Of a stretch of 64,000 bases of DNA, positions 35,999 to 48,761 are shown piece after piece. The notes below the pieces were generated by a model, which saw nothing but the letters and a program-made list of their open reading frames with translations, searched no databases and was not told the DNA's origin. Positions within the stretch are counted from its first letter, which is position 1. Every line of letters starts with the position of its first letter. The position numbers were made by a program, and so were the translations under genes. Source of the DNA: Hofstenia miamia (Eukaryota; Xenacoelomorpha; Acoela); NCBI GenBank assembly GCA_004352715.1, contig SCFE01000052.1, forward strand, positions 351,254-415,253, given 5' to 3'.

Positions 35999-36000
<2 letters not shown>
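34548..36000. other. Intergenic, nothing recognised
   Basis: AT-rich, with a G-rich stretch (GTGGGGATCC...GTGGAGTGGGG) at about 35820-35860 of unknown meaning. Confidence 0.5.
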
Positions 36001-36031
<31 letters not shown>

Positions 36032-36205
36032 NNNNNNNNNNNNNNNNNNNNNNNNNNNNNNNNNNNNNNNNNNNNNNNNNNNNNNNNNNNNNNNNNNNNN
36101 NNNNNNNNNNNNNNNNNNNNNNNNNNNNNNNNNNNNNNNNNNNNNNNNNNNNNNNNNNNNNNNNNNNNNNNNNNNNNNNNNNNNNNNNNNNNNNNNNNNN
36201 NNNNN

Positions 36206-36236
<31 letters not shown>
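36001..36236. repeat. (TA)n microsatellite with assembly gap
   Basis: TA repeats flank N at 36032-36205. Confidence 0.95.
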
Positions 36237-36238
<2 letters not shown>

Positions 36239-36285
36239 TAAATCAAAGTATTTCTACATATCTGTTGTTTATTATTTCAATTCAG

Positions 36286-36408
36286 TTTACTACATTATTT
36301 TCTAAAATACCGAAAAATTATTATTGGCAAGTTAGTAAAAGACGAATTATTGAAAGTGAAACTACTGTGAATCATGCTGATTTGTCAGAAGACAGCGATG
36401 ATGAATAA
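36286..36408 (+). CDS. Probable last coding exon of an unidentified gene
   Basis: A good acceptor (TTATTTCAATTCAG) is followed by exactly 41 codons in phase 0 ending in TAA. The peptide has a basic, aromatic first half (PKNYYWQVSKRR) and an acidic end (SEDSDDE), a common C-terminal pattern in nuclear proteins. The stop overlaps an AATAAA (GATGAATAAAATG). Upstream exons were not located, and the gap at 36032-36205 is close. No family recognised. The chance of a random open stretch of this length is not negligible. Confidence 0.45.
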   Translation, partial: FTTLFSKIPKNYYWQVSKRRIIESETTVNHADLSEDSDDE

Positions 36409-38714
36409 AATGTGTGTGGTTATTGATTTGTTCATTATAATTGCATTATTTCTTTCTTTGTTTATATTGTATTGTTAGTTCACGTATATATATATATATA
36501 TATATTGACGCTGGGTATTTTTCAGAAAATATTTACTGGCCCCCAGTACACTTACTGGCGCTGGGTATATATATATATATACAAGGGTGATAAAAGCCTA
36601 CTTAAAATGAGGATACTAATATTAATCAAACGGGAATGTCATTGAATTGATTTTAAATTTACACGCAAATTATAAACAGCTCAAATGCATTATACAGCTT
36701 TTTAAAAAATAAATGCATTAACATTTTGTGGACGCCTGAAATAATGAGTCACTCATCCATTTAAATGCTCTATGTGTATTACGTCAAGTGAAACTACGAA
36801 GCGAAAACAAAATATGAAAATTAAATAATTCCAAAAACCATTGTTGCCTGAAACAAAGCACTTGCGTAAAATAAATTACTGCTTGATAGCAACCGCACAA
36901 TGGTAAATTTCACAAAGGAATTAGTTATGCTCATATACTTGTTACAGTTTGTGTAAATTCACAAGCTAGAATTCTAAATCTACATAAAAGCTCAATGAGA
37001 AAAAATTGAATTAAATCATGTTACCCGGATCAACGTAAATAGTTGGTGCTAAGGTTTTAAAAATATATGAATTACGTAGGCCTAACAAGGTCAAATTGCA
37101 TTAACAATGTGCTACTTATACAAATTCACAGACAAATGAATTTTTTTTTAAAAATCCAAGTGTGGGATCCAACGAATGAGTGATACTTTGTAAACGTTAA
37201 AACCTATGTTTTTGAATTTTAAAAATCATACTAAAATTCTTAAAATATACACTACTACAATTGAAGAAGTTCAAAAAAAACTTAGATGGTAATCCATACA
37301 CATAAACCTCATTTTATTGTGCATCAAAATTTATTAATAAAAACTACCTTAATCTGTATGAGAAGAAAATCTTACTGTTTTATGTAAAATTTTCTAAATA
37401 CCGATAAGCAAAATTGGATAAACAATTTTACAATTACTGGATGAGAAGTGCAAGATTTATCACATGCACAAACAAAAGATCTGTTTAAACACAAAATTAA
37501 AACTAAATGCTATTTTATTGCAAGATAAATACAATTATGATACTATCAGAGAAAGCCTTGGAGAACGCAATTTATTTCACAAACTATGCGTTCAAAAAAT
37601 TAAAATAGAACATACAATGAGAATTACAGAGATAAAGAGTGGCTGAACAATTATGTATGAATAAGTTTGGGGAACAAAATGACAATAGAACTAATTAATA
37701 GAATATTGATTAGCCTAGTGTCATGAAGAACAATCTCAACAAAACATGCTTTGCTCATATCCACAAATGTTAAATTGACAATTACAGAAAAGGGTATTAA
37801 TCTACTTTTTACTAATAAGTTTCTATTACTTGGTTGTTAACTTGCATGTCGACAAGATTTAAAACCTGTGGCGGCGCAATTGAGTGAATGCACAGGTAAC
37901 AATTGCTCTCCCCCTCCCCTAAAATCGTTGTTTTTTCACAAAAACCCCCTTAATCAAATCTAATTAACGTAAATAGCAAAATAGCATTTAAAAAATAAGA
38001 AAATACTTTATTTCGTATTCTTAATAAATATATTATATTTTGAGTTACATTAACAATTGTTTATGAAATGAATTCTACATCGCGTTTACAAGAGACTAAG
38101 ATCAGATTTCCCGGGAAAACAAATCTAGACTTACTCGACGTCTTTCAGTAGACAAAATATTTGAAACAATCTCACAAAAGCCTTTGAATTATTGCTACGT
38201 AAATACATAGGATACGTCTTAGTGTTAGTTATCTGATAATATGTAACCTTTACTTCCAAATAACGGTTTTCACATAAAAGTGAGGATCAGCTAAGCGCAG
38301 CACGTATAATCTGAATCAAACATATAAATTGAGGTACCAATCTAGAAACTAAAATATTTGCAGAGGTACTTATTTTTCGAATAGCAGTCTGTTTACATAA
38401 GGTAAAATATTAGTATATATTATTCTCCAAAGCAGCAAATCATAAAAAGAAATGAATGTGAGAAGCACAAGACTGTGAATGACTAAAATTAACATTTACA
38501 TATAATCATTTTTATTATAAAATGAAGGAGATTCACAAAATAATTAAGAGAACGATAGAAAGAATTCGTTTCACATTCAAATTCTCTAAAGCATCCACAA
38601 AGCAAAGCGTTATCATATCACGAAGAAATGCGGGATTCCCAAAATGAAAATTGAATTCACTTATGCTAATCAATGAAAAATGGCGGCAATAAACGCAAGC
38701 ATTCGGGAAGCGCA
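36409..38714. other. Intergenic, nothing recognised apart from short TA tracts
   Basis: (TA)n at about 36485-36506 and 36568-36581 bracket a short segment with two CGCTGGGTAT and two TTACTGG words. The rest is AT-rich with no supported gene. Confidence 0.5.
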
Positions 38715-39155
38715 AATCGTATGCGAAAAATGCATACTCTATGTCTTAATCAGAATAATATTGCTAAACAATTATGGCTGAGGCAATCCAATGTAGAAAT
38801 TAGCCAAGTTTCAAATATATTTTAACCATAAAAACGCACAAAGATTGAACGCAACATCTGACAAAGCTTGAACATAATACAATCGAGTTCAATTTAAATG
38901 CACTGACTGGCGAATCGGAGTACTNNNNNNNNNNNNNNNNNNNNNAATCGTATGCGAAAAATGCATACTCTATGTCTTAATCAGAATAATATTGCTAAAC
39001 AATTATGGCTGAGGCAATCCAATGTAGAAATTAGCCAAGTTTCAAATATATTTTAACCATAAAAACGCACAAAGATTGAACGCAACATCTGACAAAGCTT
39101 GAACATAATACAATCGAGTTCAATTTAAATGCACTGACTGGCGAATCGGAGTACT
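38715..39155. repeat. 210-bp exact repeat on both sides of a 21-N gap (assembly overlap)
   Basis: 38715-38924 and 38946-39155 are identical and abut the gap 38925-38945 exactly, as at 22.1 kb. Unmerged contig ends are the simplest reading. Confidence 0.93.
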
Positions 39156-41963
39156 CTCTTCGGTTAGCCCACCTGAAGCCATACAATTTGAAAGTGTTGT
39201 AGGAATAGATTGAAAGATTTAAAATTCCAGCACATTGGATAACGTGGTATTGGATAAATGAGGAATGTAATTTATAGAAATGCATAAAAGTTTTAAATTG
39301 GAGTCGTGTATGGAGACATTTTGGCATAGCAAATATATATCAACATTTTCAAACAGTAAACAGAATATCAGATTTAAAAGACAAAATAGCTTTAGAACAC
39401 ATTTTCTTTACATAATTTTCAAAAATATCTTAAATTTATAATAGCAATATAAAAAAGAAACAGGTCTACAGAAATGTGTAAAAACTAGTATTAATATTAC
39501 TTTAAATCTTACTATAAATGATACCAGAACTGTACATGCAATTTAATAGAAAAGGCAATACAAGACAAGAGGTCTACAGAATAATTTCAAAGGTGATCAA
39601 AAGGAGAATAATTTGAACGTAAGCATCGGTAAATGAAGTTGAATTAGACAACGAACGCAATGAAATGTCACTTAGTTTACAATAATGTTCATTTTAGAAT
39701 TTTAGAATGTTATTAACAGCAAAATGGTTAAAAATAACGTCTTATTGATTGGTAGTAATGCAGCAACGATCTTTTGTTATCTCGAATATAAGGCGGAACA
39801 TACTATTAAACGCATTTATGGTGATAAGAAACTATAAAAATTTAATGTTATTTTAATCGCATACAATCAACATAAAGAGATTGAGGTTAAACTACATTTG
39901 TATTTCAACTAGTTACGAGAATATGTGTAAAACAGCAGAAATTCAAGACATAGGCTTTGTTTACTGCAGACTGTGGCTGCCCAAATAACTATCTTGTAAT
40001 TGGTTTTGTTAAACACAATGTGTGCTTGTTTACTAAGTAAGAATTACTGCATACTTTGGGCTTTATTAATAAGATTCACATAACTTTTTCAGGTATATTT
40101 TGCTTACACCTATTTCAAACAATACTAACTGTTATTTCTTCAAATTTCAAATATTGAACAAGTGATTCATTGAAATTTGTACTCAAAATTTTATTCTAGT
40201 TGCAATGTGATCATGCTAAACTAATGTTTGTATGATTGAAATGTGATATCCAAAAAAATATTATAATTTCAATGCAGAGAGTGCTGATTGGTTGAGTGCC
40301 ATCTCTATTAGCACAGTTTTTGCATTACACAAATCTTGCTAATCTGAAAACTATTAGAACGGCACACAACGAAACTATGAAATACATGAGGAATGAGGGT
40401 TACATGATAAACATGTCTTTAATAAAAATAATAAATTTGTATATATTACGTTTAAAAATTTTTGAATAAAGACAGAAGAGAAATTACATGTACATAAAGA
40501 CCTATAGACATTCCCAATGTACAAATTGAACTTTATGGATTGAAATATAGGTCCATTATTTCAAATAGTAGACTTAATTATCCCTAATATGTATGGTTAC
40601 TGAAAATTCATGATATATTCTACAATATACTGTGTAAATTAAACATTAGACTTATTTCTTGAAAAATAAAATTTCAATCTTTCGAAGCACCAGGACCCCT
40701 TTGGCCTCTCTTAGCTTGGTCAACTTCTATTGACATGTTCACACAATAGGAATAGAAGCTATTCGTGTAAGACGGAGACATTATTACATGGTTGACTAAC
40801 TAGTCAAGAGACTTAAGATATCCAAATACATCAAAAGAAACACAAACAAAAACGAAAGTCAGAGAACAGCCTTTAGTGTTTGAAAGGGTTAGCGGTAATG
40901 CTTGTGAGAAACCCATATTAAAAAATTATCAACCAGCAGCCAATCAAATATAAATGGCAAAAGACAAGGCATGAATTTAATTTAAAACAATGTTAACTAC
41001 TAAATGAATTTAACTATGAAACAATAAAGTCATTTATCGTAGTTAAGGTCTACAATAGCATGGTAGTGTTAGGGATTGTATTTGAATAATACAAAATACG
41101 TCCGATTTAAGCCATTGGCATTTAATTTAATATAGAAACGGCAATTTGTTTGACGTCTTCGAGGTGTTCAATCGACCATTAAAAGCTGATAGTTCGTATG
41201 AAATAGTGACCGCCTATTTACGAAACGAGCTGCAATATAATAAATAGCAATTATGCTCATATAGAGATTTCGATCAAAATACTTCTCGGAAAGTGAGTTG
41301 GGAAAACTTAGATTGTTGTCGCAACCGTATCTTGAATACGAAAGATATACATGGTCAGTAGGTGTAACTAAATAAAACAAAAATCGAAGACAATAGACTC
41401 GTGCAACAAACCTGTTTTAAAATAGGACTAAACAAATATGGACACAGGGTGTGTAATCCTCCCTGTTCCAATAACCAAATATTTCAAGTGCTCAAATGCA
41501 TGATTATGTTTTCTAAAAAATAAGGAAGGGTAAATTTTCTACATCACTATCAGCGACTCTAGATGATATTGGACATAACAAATAGTAACTACACGAATAG
41601 AAGTGTTAAAATCAATATAAGAAGAAGAACCTAATCATTCTTTGATAGGAAATATAACTTTAAAGCAGATCAAAGAAATGCCACAATGAACACATTCTAT
41701 AAAAATAAATGGGTTTGATTTTCAAAAAATTGGAATACAACTGTTCGAAATTTATGGTTACACAGGGAGAGTATTCATTTTCTATAATTGGACAAGTCTT
41801 TCATATTATTCCAAAATCCAGTAAATAGCGGTGCTTATGCAGCAAATGTATTGTAAACATATCAGTGCTGTTCATGTATTAAGGTGAGTTGAAAATTAAG
41901 TCATAAAGAAGGACTATATCACCAAATTATTTTTGTACAGTAAACCTAAACTACAATCACGAA

Positions 41964-41995
<32 letters not shown>

Positions 41996-42378
41996 CAACA
42001 ATGCTGTACATGTACAGTATGCGAATATTTTGTAATATAAAATCAAAAATTCTTAGAGCACGTCTTTATTGAAAATGCTAATTTGACTTATCGCTTTGCT
42101 TTATCATTATATTTTATTTTAGGTTTTCACCTTTTACCCATTTCACTTAAAGTACTATATAAAAATGTGGAATTTCAATTTTCTGATGAGTGTCTATTTG
42201 TACGTATATTTCAGGGTAACAACATTCTTTAAATTTCAAAATTAGTTCTTACATACATTTCAATAACCAAATTCAAATATTAAAATTATTTACTTTACAC
42301 TATATCCAGTTATATTTCTTGTACAAGTTTAAGTACAGTTTTCACAAGGATGTTGTGTATTGCTCTTTCTCTCTCTCT
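39156..42378. other. Intergenic, nothing recognised
   Basis: AT-rich. (TA)n near 41970-41995. No supported genes or element ends. Confidence 0.6.
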
Positions 42379-42522
42379 NNNNNNNNNNNNNNNNNNNNNN
42401 NNNNNNNNNNNNNNNNNNNNNNNNNNNNNNNNNNNNNNNNNNNNNNNNNNNNNNNNNNNNNNNNNNNNNNNNNNNNNNNNNNNNNNNNNNNNNNNNNNNN
42501 NNNNNNNNNNNNNNNNTATATA

Positions 42523-42560
<38 letters not shown>
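42364..42560. repeat. (CT)n/(TA)n microsatellite with assembly gap
   Basis: CT repeats before and TA repeats after N at 42379-42516. Confidence 0.95.
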
Positions 42561-42562
<2 letters not shown>

Positions 42563-43339
42563 AAAGGTTTACTAGACCCTAAAATGTTTGTTCAATGTTC
42601 ATACCAACATGCACTAATTCGATGGGAAAACTATGAAAAGCGGGGTTTAAATAACATCCTTAATTTTGGAGGCTGATAAATTGAATGTATTAATTGCAGG
42701 AATATTCATGTTAATTTTATGAAGGAACGTCGTAAATAATCCGGGAAGTTAAATAAGCTATACGGCAAATATAGTAAACATTAAAGAGCGTTTGTAAAGC
42801 AACAACTGTCACCATGTGCAACTATTAATAACAATAGCAAAACATGGCAGTCAATCACTTCTATAAACGTTTAACCGGCACTGAAATCAAAGCGAACACA
42901 ATAATACGCGCAATTTGACATTCTGATCATTTAAAGTGATAAGGGGAGTGGTATAATATAAATATAAACGATGTTTTAAAGAGCACAGAAAGGTTACATA
43001 GAGAACAAATCAATCTTAAAAGCATGTAAAAAGAATTAGGAAAATCAATACAATACATTAAATTTCATTAGTTCTATAGTAATTCAATTTAAAATTTTTA
43101 TTCTTCTGGAACAGGAGTGTGCAATAAATTGTTGACAACATATCAAAAAAAAATTTTTTTGGAACGAAAAACAAAGAATTTATTTTCATTTTAGAATGAT
43201 CATGTCATACTATTTCAGCAATTTCAGATTCACAGTGGCGGATTATCCGAAGAAATTACTGTCAATATTCCTAGAGTCAGATATTCGGGGACATTAGGAT
43301 TGTCAAGAAAATCGTTATCCTAACTAACACGTACTCTAA

Positions 43340-43700
43340 AATTTATGGACCCTATTGTAAAATATAATTCTCGAAATCAGTCATGCATTGTAGCAATACT
43401 AAACCGGTCCAAATATTTTCAAGATTCATTGTGTTAAACACAGCAAGCGAATGGAATAAATTAGATACAGAAATTAAATTGTCAAAAAATATTAACATCT
43501 TCAAGAAATCGTTAAAACATAACCTGTTAAGCCATTAGAACACAGTAGGTGCTTCGTAAAAAATGCGTGCCTTGAAACACTATTGTTTGATTGATTAATG
43601 ATTTCGATTAATAATTTTGTTTTTGTTAGTTTTTGTAGGTTGTATATGTATTCATATCTTTGTCATTTAAGTATGAATGAATAAAGAGCTTGGTATCGTT
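43340..43700 (+). pseudogene. LINE 3' end (copy D)
   Basis: Translation in broken frames gives a C-terminal LINE motif: YNSRNQSC at about 43360, then (after a shift) EWNKLDTEIKLS at about 43450 and NIFKKSLKHNLLS at about 43495-43530. This is the usual 'WNxLPxEI...FKKxLKxxLL' end of CR1-like ORF2. An untranslated tail contains CGTGCCTTG and ends near AATAAAGAGC. Confidence 0.75.
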
Positions 43701-43979
43701 AACTTAGAATAAAACTTTGTACCGAAAAAAATTCAAATTGGCAATATTCAAAAAATAATTTAATTTATTTATTTTGAGGAAGAAAAATATTGAATAATTT
43801 ATTTTTTTGATAAAATATTATTGCAATACAATATTGGGAATATTAAATAAAAAAGATAAACCTACATTTTTAGAAAAGTACTATTATTCCAGAAACTAAA
43901 AACTCGAATAGCATTGGCAATTACAGAAGTGAGTGTGATCACTAATGGCTGTAGTATATATTTTAAAAGAACAAGATAT

Positions 43980-44172
43980 GAACCTGAAAAGGCTTATTGC
44001 TTGAAAATGAATGCTCATCACAAGTAAAACTTGCATGCTCTGACACAAACTGATTAACTGCCCGCTGAAGTTCGTGGAATCTCTGATTTATTAGTTCGTT
44101 TACTTGCTTCTGCTGCGCATTATGAATTTTTATGAGATCATGCTTTGTGTGAAGTAACTCCGCCCTGAGCAT
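43980..44172 (-). CDS. Putative helical exon, family unknown
   Basis: The open stretch from the ATG at 44172 to PFQ is followed by a donor CAG|GTTCAT at about 43987. The peptide is strongly helical and coiled-coil-like (KHDLIKIHNAQQKQVNELIN). It lies on the same strand as ANKMY2, about 1 kb downstream. It may be the first coding exon of another gene or a downstream exon. Not recognised; the acceptor, if any, is weak. Confidence 0.35.
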
Positions 44173-44692
44173 GTTCCTTTAGACAATGCTTATCATTTAA
44201 CATTTAAGCTAGTTTGCACATCCCGTCACAAGCACAATTTAGTACTTGAGCAAATGAAAAAGTTTGCTTAGTAAGTAAACAAATATAACAGAAACTTATT
44301 TGGATCAAACAGCAGAGCATTGCAATGCATTGCGTCATTGTCTGAGATAACAATGATTATATAACGTTAATATTTGTGTGTTAATATTTTTAACGTCATA
44401 TGACGCCCTTAGTTCACCTAAATTAAATTAATGAAACAACAAAACCAAAGAAGTTAGAGGAATTTTGTAGACAATTGTTACATTACAATGACAAAAGCAT
44501 TAAGGTGACGACTAAACTTGGTATATTCAATTATGTATATAATTGAATGTTATGTGGTTTACATTGAGAAATATTTATTGGAAAATTACACGATAAAAAC
44601 AGCAATTTATATGTGGTCAAGTGTGTATATGAAACGTAGAGCATTTCTGCATGAAATAATGTACGAAACATTAACAAAAGTAACAAACTTAC

Positions 44693-44749
44693 TTCAGTAA
44701 TAGATAAATTGGTACCCCTTGCAATCTTTAAAGTCCACCATTTCAATCA
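44693..44749 (-). other. Possible 57-bp micro-exon
   Basis: A strong acceptor (CGTATTTTTTAG) and donor (ACTGAA|GTAAGT) bracket 57 bp whose one open frame reads LKWWTLKIARGTNLSITE. Order and strand would allow splicing to the helical exon at 44.0-44.2 kb, but this is untested. Confidence 0.3.
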
Positions 44750-45063
44750 CTAAAAAATACGAAAATGATAGTACTTGAACAAATTTAATAATAATATAGT
44801 TTAAAAAAGAGGCTCTACATTTTAAATGGTAAAACATATAACACAACAATCTATATTACAAAACACAATTATAAAAATTCAGGAAAAAATTAACCATATA
44901 TTGAAGAACCAATTCGTAAATCTATTCGACATAAAAAATTGTATACAATGATACTAAATAAAAAGACCTAATAGGAATAGTAAATTGGCTGACAAAAAAT
45001 TCTGCAAGTATCTTCCAAAAGCAGACAAATCATTAAATAATGAACAAAACTCTATTTTTTCCA

Positions 45064-45069
45064 TTTATT
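45064..45069 (-). terminator. Candidate poly(A) signal of ANKMY2
   Basis: AATAAA on the minus strand 64 bases beyond the stop codon. Confidence 0.5.
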
Positions 45070-45132
45070 GCAAACAAATGCAATCCAAATAAATACAAAG
45101 TGAGAAATAATTTGAAAAGAACAAGCAGATGC

Positions 45133-46206
45133 TTACTTCTTAACACAATTTCTTTTATGTACTGTCCAATGCAAAGTTTGACAATGTTTATTACAATAGT
45201 ATTCATTTTGACATCTACTACATCGCAAAGGCTGTGATAATTCTTGGCCGCATGTAGCACAGATAATTTGAGCATCATCTCCAAAAAATGTTCCATTGAT
45301 GGCTTGGTGAAAAATTGATATAGCAGTCGGATTGGCACCTACTTCCACATTTTTGAGCTGACGAAGCATTTGCATTAGCAAAGTACTCTGCGCATAAGGA
45401 AAAGAACGTAAGACACCTCGAAGAAGACGTTCATTTCCAACAGAATTTCCTTTCTTATCCACTGAGCGTACAATTTTTTTAATTGTGTTAGCAATGCCTA
45501 TACCAACATCATCACATTCGGAATCTTTCAATTCAAATATTAATTTATCCAACACAACAGAGTACAAAAATAATTTTAAACTTAAAATTTCCTGTGTATT
45601 GCGTTGCTTCATATTACGTTCTGACTCACGAACAAAGATTTCTTTCAATGTAATAATATTGTCTTTCAAACATTTGCAATCATTAATATTTAAAAGAATC
45701 CTTATGGGATTTACAGCAGGCTTTAATATAAATCTATGTAATGCTTGTATCTCTTCCGAGTTTAATAGAAGTTTACTAGACGTTTTGGTATACTCTTTTA
45801 ACTGCGAAATCGGTACATAGTTATTCATCAAGCTTACAATTTTATGTTGTCCAGTGAAACCTGCCATTTGAACTGGAGTGCGATTGACTGAATTTTCAAC
45901 GTCAGAATCTGCACCAGAATTTAATAAAGTGATGACCGTTTCTTCATTTCCCGATAAAGCTGCAAAGTGCAAAGCAGTATACGCATTCTCATGCTTGGTG
46001 AAATTGACATCTACATTAAATGAAATGAGAAGCTTACAAATATCATGTTTTGCTTTAAATGCGGCATGTTGAAGTAAAGACATTCCATGTTCATCACTTC
46101 GATTTACATCTAACCCTCTTTGTAATAGAATTTTGAGATCTGCAACATTGCCAGTATTAATGTGCTCTAATATTTCACTAAAAGGGATTTCAGCTATTTC
46201 CGTCAT
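45133..46206 (-). CDS. ANKMY2: Ankyrin repeat and MYND zinc-finger protein (ANKMY2 orthologue)
   Basis: Single open exon of 357 aa. Ankyrin repeats occupy about residues 35-135 (phrases EHGMSLLQHAAFKAKHD and TALHFAALSGNEE). The middle is helical and includes NMKQRNTQEILSLKL, close to the MKQRDMNEVLAMKM of vertebrate ANKMY2, and a VGANPTAIS phrase comparable to IGSDPTAFS. A C-terminal MYND finger has C316/C319, C329/C332, C338/C342 and H350/C354. ANKMY2 binds FKBP38, acts in ciliary trafficking of adenylyl cyclases and tunes Hedgehog signalling in vertebrates. The vertebrate acidic tail of about 80 residues is absent; the reading stops right after the MYND finger. An AA|GTAAGC donor overlaps the stop, so a spliced alternative end is conceivable. 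An acceptor-like ATTTTAG lies just upstream of the ATG. Confidence 0.93.
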   Translation of the reverse strand: MTEIAEIPFSEILEHINTGNVADLKILLQRGLDVNRSDEHGMSLLQHAAFKAKHDICKLLISFNVDVNFTKHENAYTALHFAALSGNEETVITLLNSGADSDVENSVNRTPVQMAGFTGQHKIVSLMNNYVPISQLKEYTKTSSKLLLNSEEIQALHRFILKPAVNPIRILLNINDCKCLKDNIITLKEIFVRESERNMKQRNTQEILSLKLFLYSVVLDKLIFELKDSECDDVGIGIANTIKKIVRSVDKKGNSVGNERLLRGVLRSFPYAQSTLLMQMLRQLKNVEVGANPTAISIFHQAINGTFFGDDAQIICATCGQELSQPLRCSRCQNEYYCNKHCQTLHWTVHKRNCVKK

Positions 46207-46343
46207 TTCAAATGACTCTAAAATGGTAATGAAAAAATGAATGTCAATACAAAAATATGTGCAGAATCACCTTTCTTAGATGTACACAAATTCTAATTGC
46301 CACATCAATCTAAAATTATAAAATGTATTTATGTTTATATATA

Positions 46344-46389
<46 letters not shown>

Positions 46390-47003
46390 TTGCTTTATGC
46401 ATTTGCTGAATACCCGTTTAATAATAGGAAACTTGTTAAGGGATATTCGCTGCATACTGTAGTTATCCATACAACGAAGTGCATATTATGCAACTGTTTA
46501 CATAACTTCCTTCTAAACGACGGAAACTTGAGAAATAAATAAAATACCCTAATTGTGAAATATTTGCTAAAATATGCATTTATGCGATAATGGGGCATAC
46601 TTTGTCATGAAGTATTTAAAATTATTACGAAAAATTATCATTTAGCAGTTGCATATAGGTAGAAATATAATCATAGTAAAATATTTATAAATGGTTTAAT
46701 AAAAAAAAAATTAAAAATAAAACCGTTGAGCAAAGCAATTATCGCATTGAAACACAAAAATAAAAATAAAACCTAGCACGTATAATTACCACATTAAAAC
46801 AAACTTATCAATCTTAACAGAAAAACAGTTACTTTAATTTACTTTCCCAAATTACATTATAACCAAGTTAAATTTATATATTTGTATCTCACAAATTCGT
46901 TAAAGTTAAATCGTACATAGGATTGTTTCGTCATTTGCTATTATAATGTTACACGATATTTTTCGAATAACCAAGTCACAGAATTCCAACATTTTCAAAT
47001 ATA
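46207..47003. other. ANKMY2 upstream region
   Basis: Contains (TA)n at about 46338-46388. Otherwise AT-rich; the promoter is presumably here but not identifiable. Confidence 0.5.
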
Positions 47004-47145
47004 TATTCCATACATTTCGTAGAAATTTTTAATATTCCTTCCTCTATTGTAGCAAAATTATTGGTATACTGTCAGATTTGTAGAATTTTAATTATACAGT
47101 CCATTTTGTAGAAAATTTTGGTATTACCGTCCTTTTTGTAGATTT
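47004..47145. repeat. Short degenerate minisatellite
   Basis: About five copies of a 33-37 bp unit of the form TTTGTAGAAnTTTTnnTATTnCnGTCC. It lies exactly where the CpG-free block begins. Confidence 0.65.
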
Positions 47146-47373
47146 ATTATTTTTAACCTTTTTGGGGTTATCAGTAGACATTTTTAGCAATCAAAACTGG
47201 GTTTTTATGTTAACTGCAAAATATAATTGCAGTTTCCCATGCCTGTAGTCACTTTACAAGATTCTGCTATTCATACTATGTCAGATTGATATTTTCAAAA
47301 ATAACAATAAATATAAATTTTTAATCTTATATTGTCTTACTGTAGTCTTTGACTAGAAAAATGAAGTTTGAAA

Positions 47374-48351
47374 TTAAAGCAAAAACTTCATTATTAAAAA
47401 ACAGTACAAAAATATAATACAAACAAAACAAATTATAGCTAAGATGAACATCACTTTTTTTAACTTGATATGGAGAATACTCATCATCACTGTTTGACAG
47501 TTCACATTTCTTTTTTTCCTCAATGCATGTATTTTGCCCATGGATGTAATCACATCATTAGTATGATTTCTTGAACATGAGGGCTGATTTTCTTCATCCC
47601 ATCTTTGAAAGATTTTGATATTCCTATCTAAGATCTTGAAAGTCTTGTTTTCTCTGATTTCAATATTCATTTTCTCCAGTTAATCTACTATGACCTGTTT
47701 AAGTTAGGTGCACTTGCTTTATTTGCTCATTGATGTTTTGGAAATGCATTATTCTCATTTCCACATATTTTCTTATTCAATTACTATTAAATTTGAATTA
47801 GAAATACTGTAGAAAATACTTGTTAATCATTGCTCTAACTTGAGAAGGCATTGTGGTGAGTTGCTTGCCTTTTGAATTACCAAAGTTGAGATTTATAGAT
47901 GAGTTGCATCATCTTGTAAATTCTTTCCCCAATACTTTTGCCCACTCAATTTCCATTGTTGTTAAGTTTATTCTTACTGGATTTGTGCATCTGGTTTTAT
48001 GCAATGTAGATTCTATATAACTGTTAGCTTCAAAGCTCTGTAAGTCATTCCATGCCAACTGTAAGTCTTGCAACAAGCTACAGAACATGAATTTAAGCCT
48101 TTCAAAAAATTTTCTGATAATTGTGTAGTTACTATTAAGAGGACAGCAATACCATAAATATCTACAGAAAGTACAGATATATATTTTTTTGATTTTTTTT
48201 TCCTGCAAAACCAATAAAAGCATTTCATGCTGAAAGAAGATGCTTTGAGACCAGGTATCAACACAATATAATGGAAGTGAAAATACTGCACTGTCATCTC
48301 AAAAGGGCCACCATCCTCTTTGTAGTAAGGAAAAGAAAAACAGGTGTCCAC
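47374..48351 (-). other. Adjacent minus-strand open segments, unidentified
   Basis: Three open stretches (48351-48013, 48223-47909 and 47670-47374) lie in different frames. They carry protein-like phrases such as DTCFSFPYYKEDGGPFEM and MEIEWAKVLGKEF. The last ends in a hydrophobic 20-residue stretch. They may be a decayed transposon gene or exons. I do not recognise the family. Confidence 0.3.
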
Positions 48352-48389
48352 TTTGTAGGGGTTATTGCATTATACAAAGAAAACAGTAT

Positions 48390-48471
48390 ATATATATATA
48401 TATATATATATATATNNNNNNNNNNNNNNNNNNNNNNNNNNNNNNNNNNNNNNNNNNNNNNNNNNNNNNNN

Positions 48472-48504
<33 letters not shown>
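48390..48504. repeat. (TA)n microsatellite with assembly gap
   Basis: TA repeats around N at 48416-48471. Confidence 0.95.
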
Positions 48505-48507
<3 letters not shown>

Positions 48508-48761
48508 CAGTTTGTAACATTCTAATGGTGAAATTTCATTACAAATAACAGATTCTGAAAAAAATGTATGTTGCAAATGATGGATTGATTTTCTGCAACC
48601 TAAAATTGACAAGAATTCAAAATGTTTGAATTTTTTTAGTTAGCATATCTCAGTACCCTCTCAACAATATATCCTACTGAATTAATGGCTCAAAAATTTA
48701 AAATGCAAAAAATTTTTTTTGCTGATTTTCACAGATATTCATCATTAGTAATATCTCAGCA

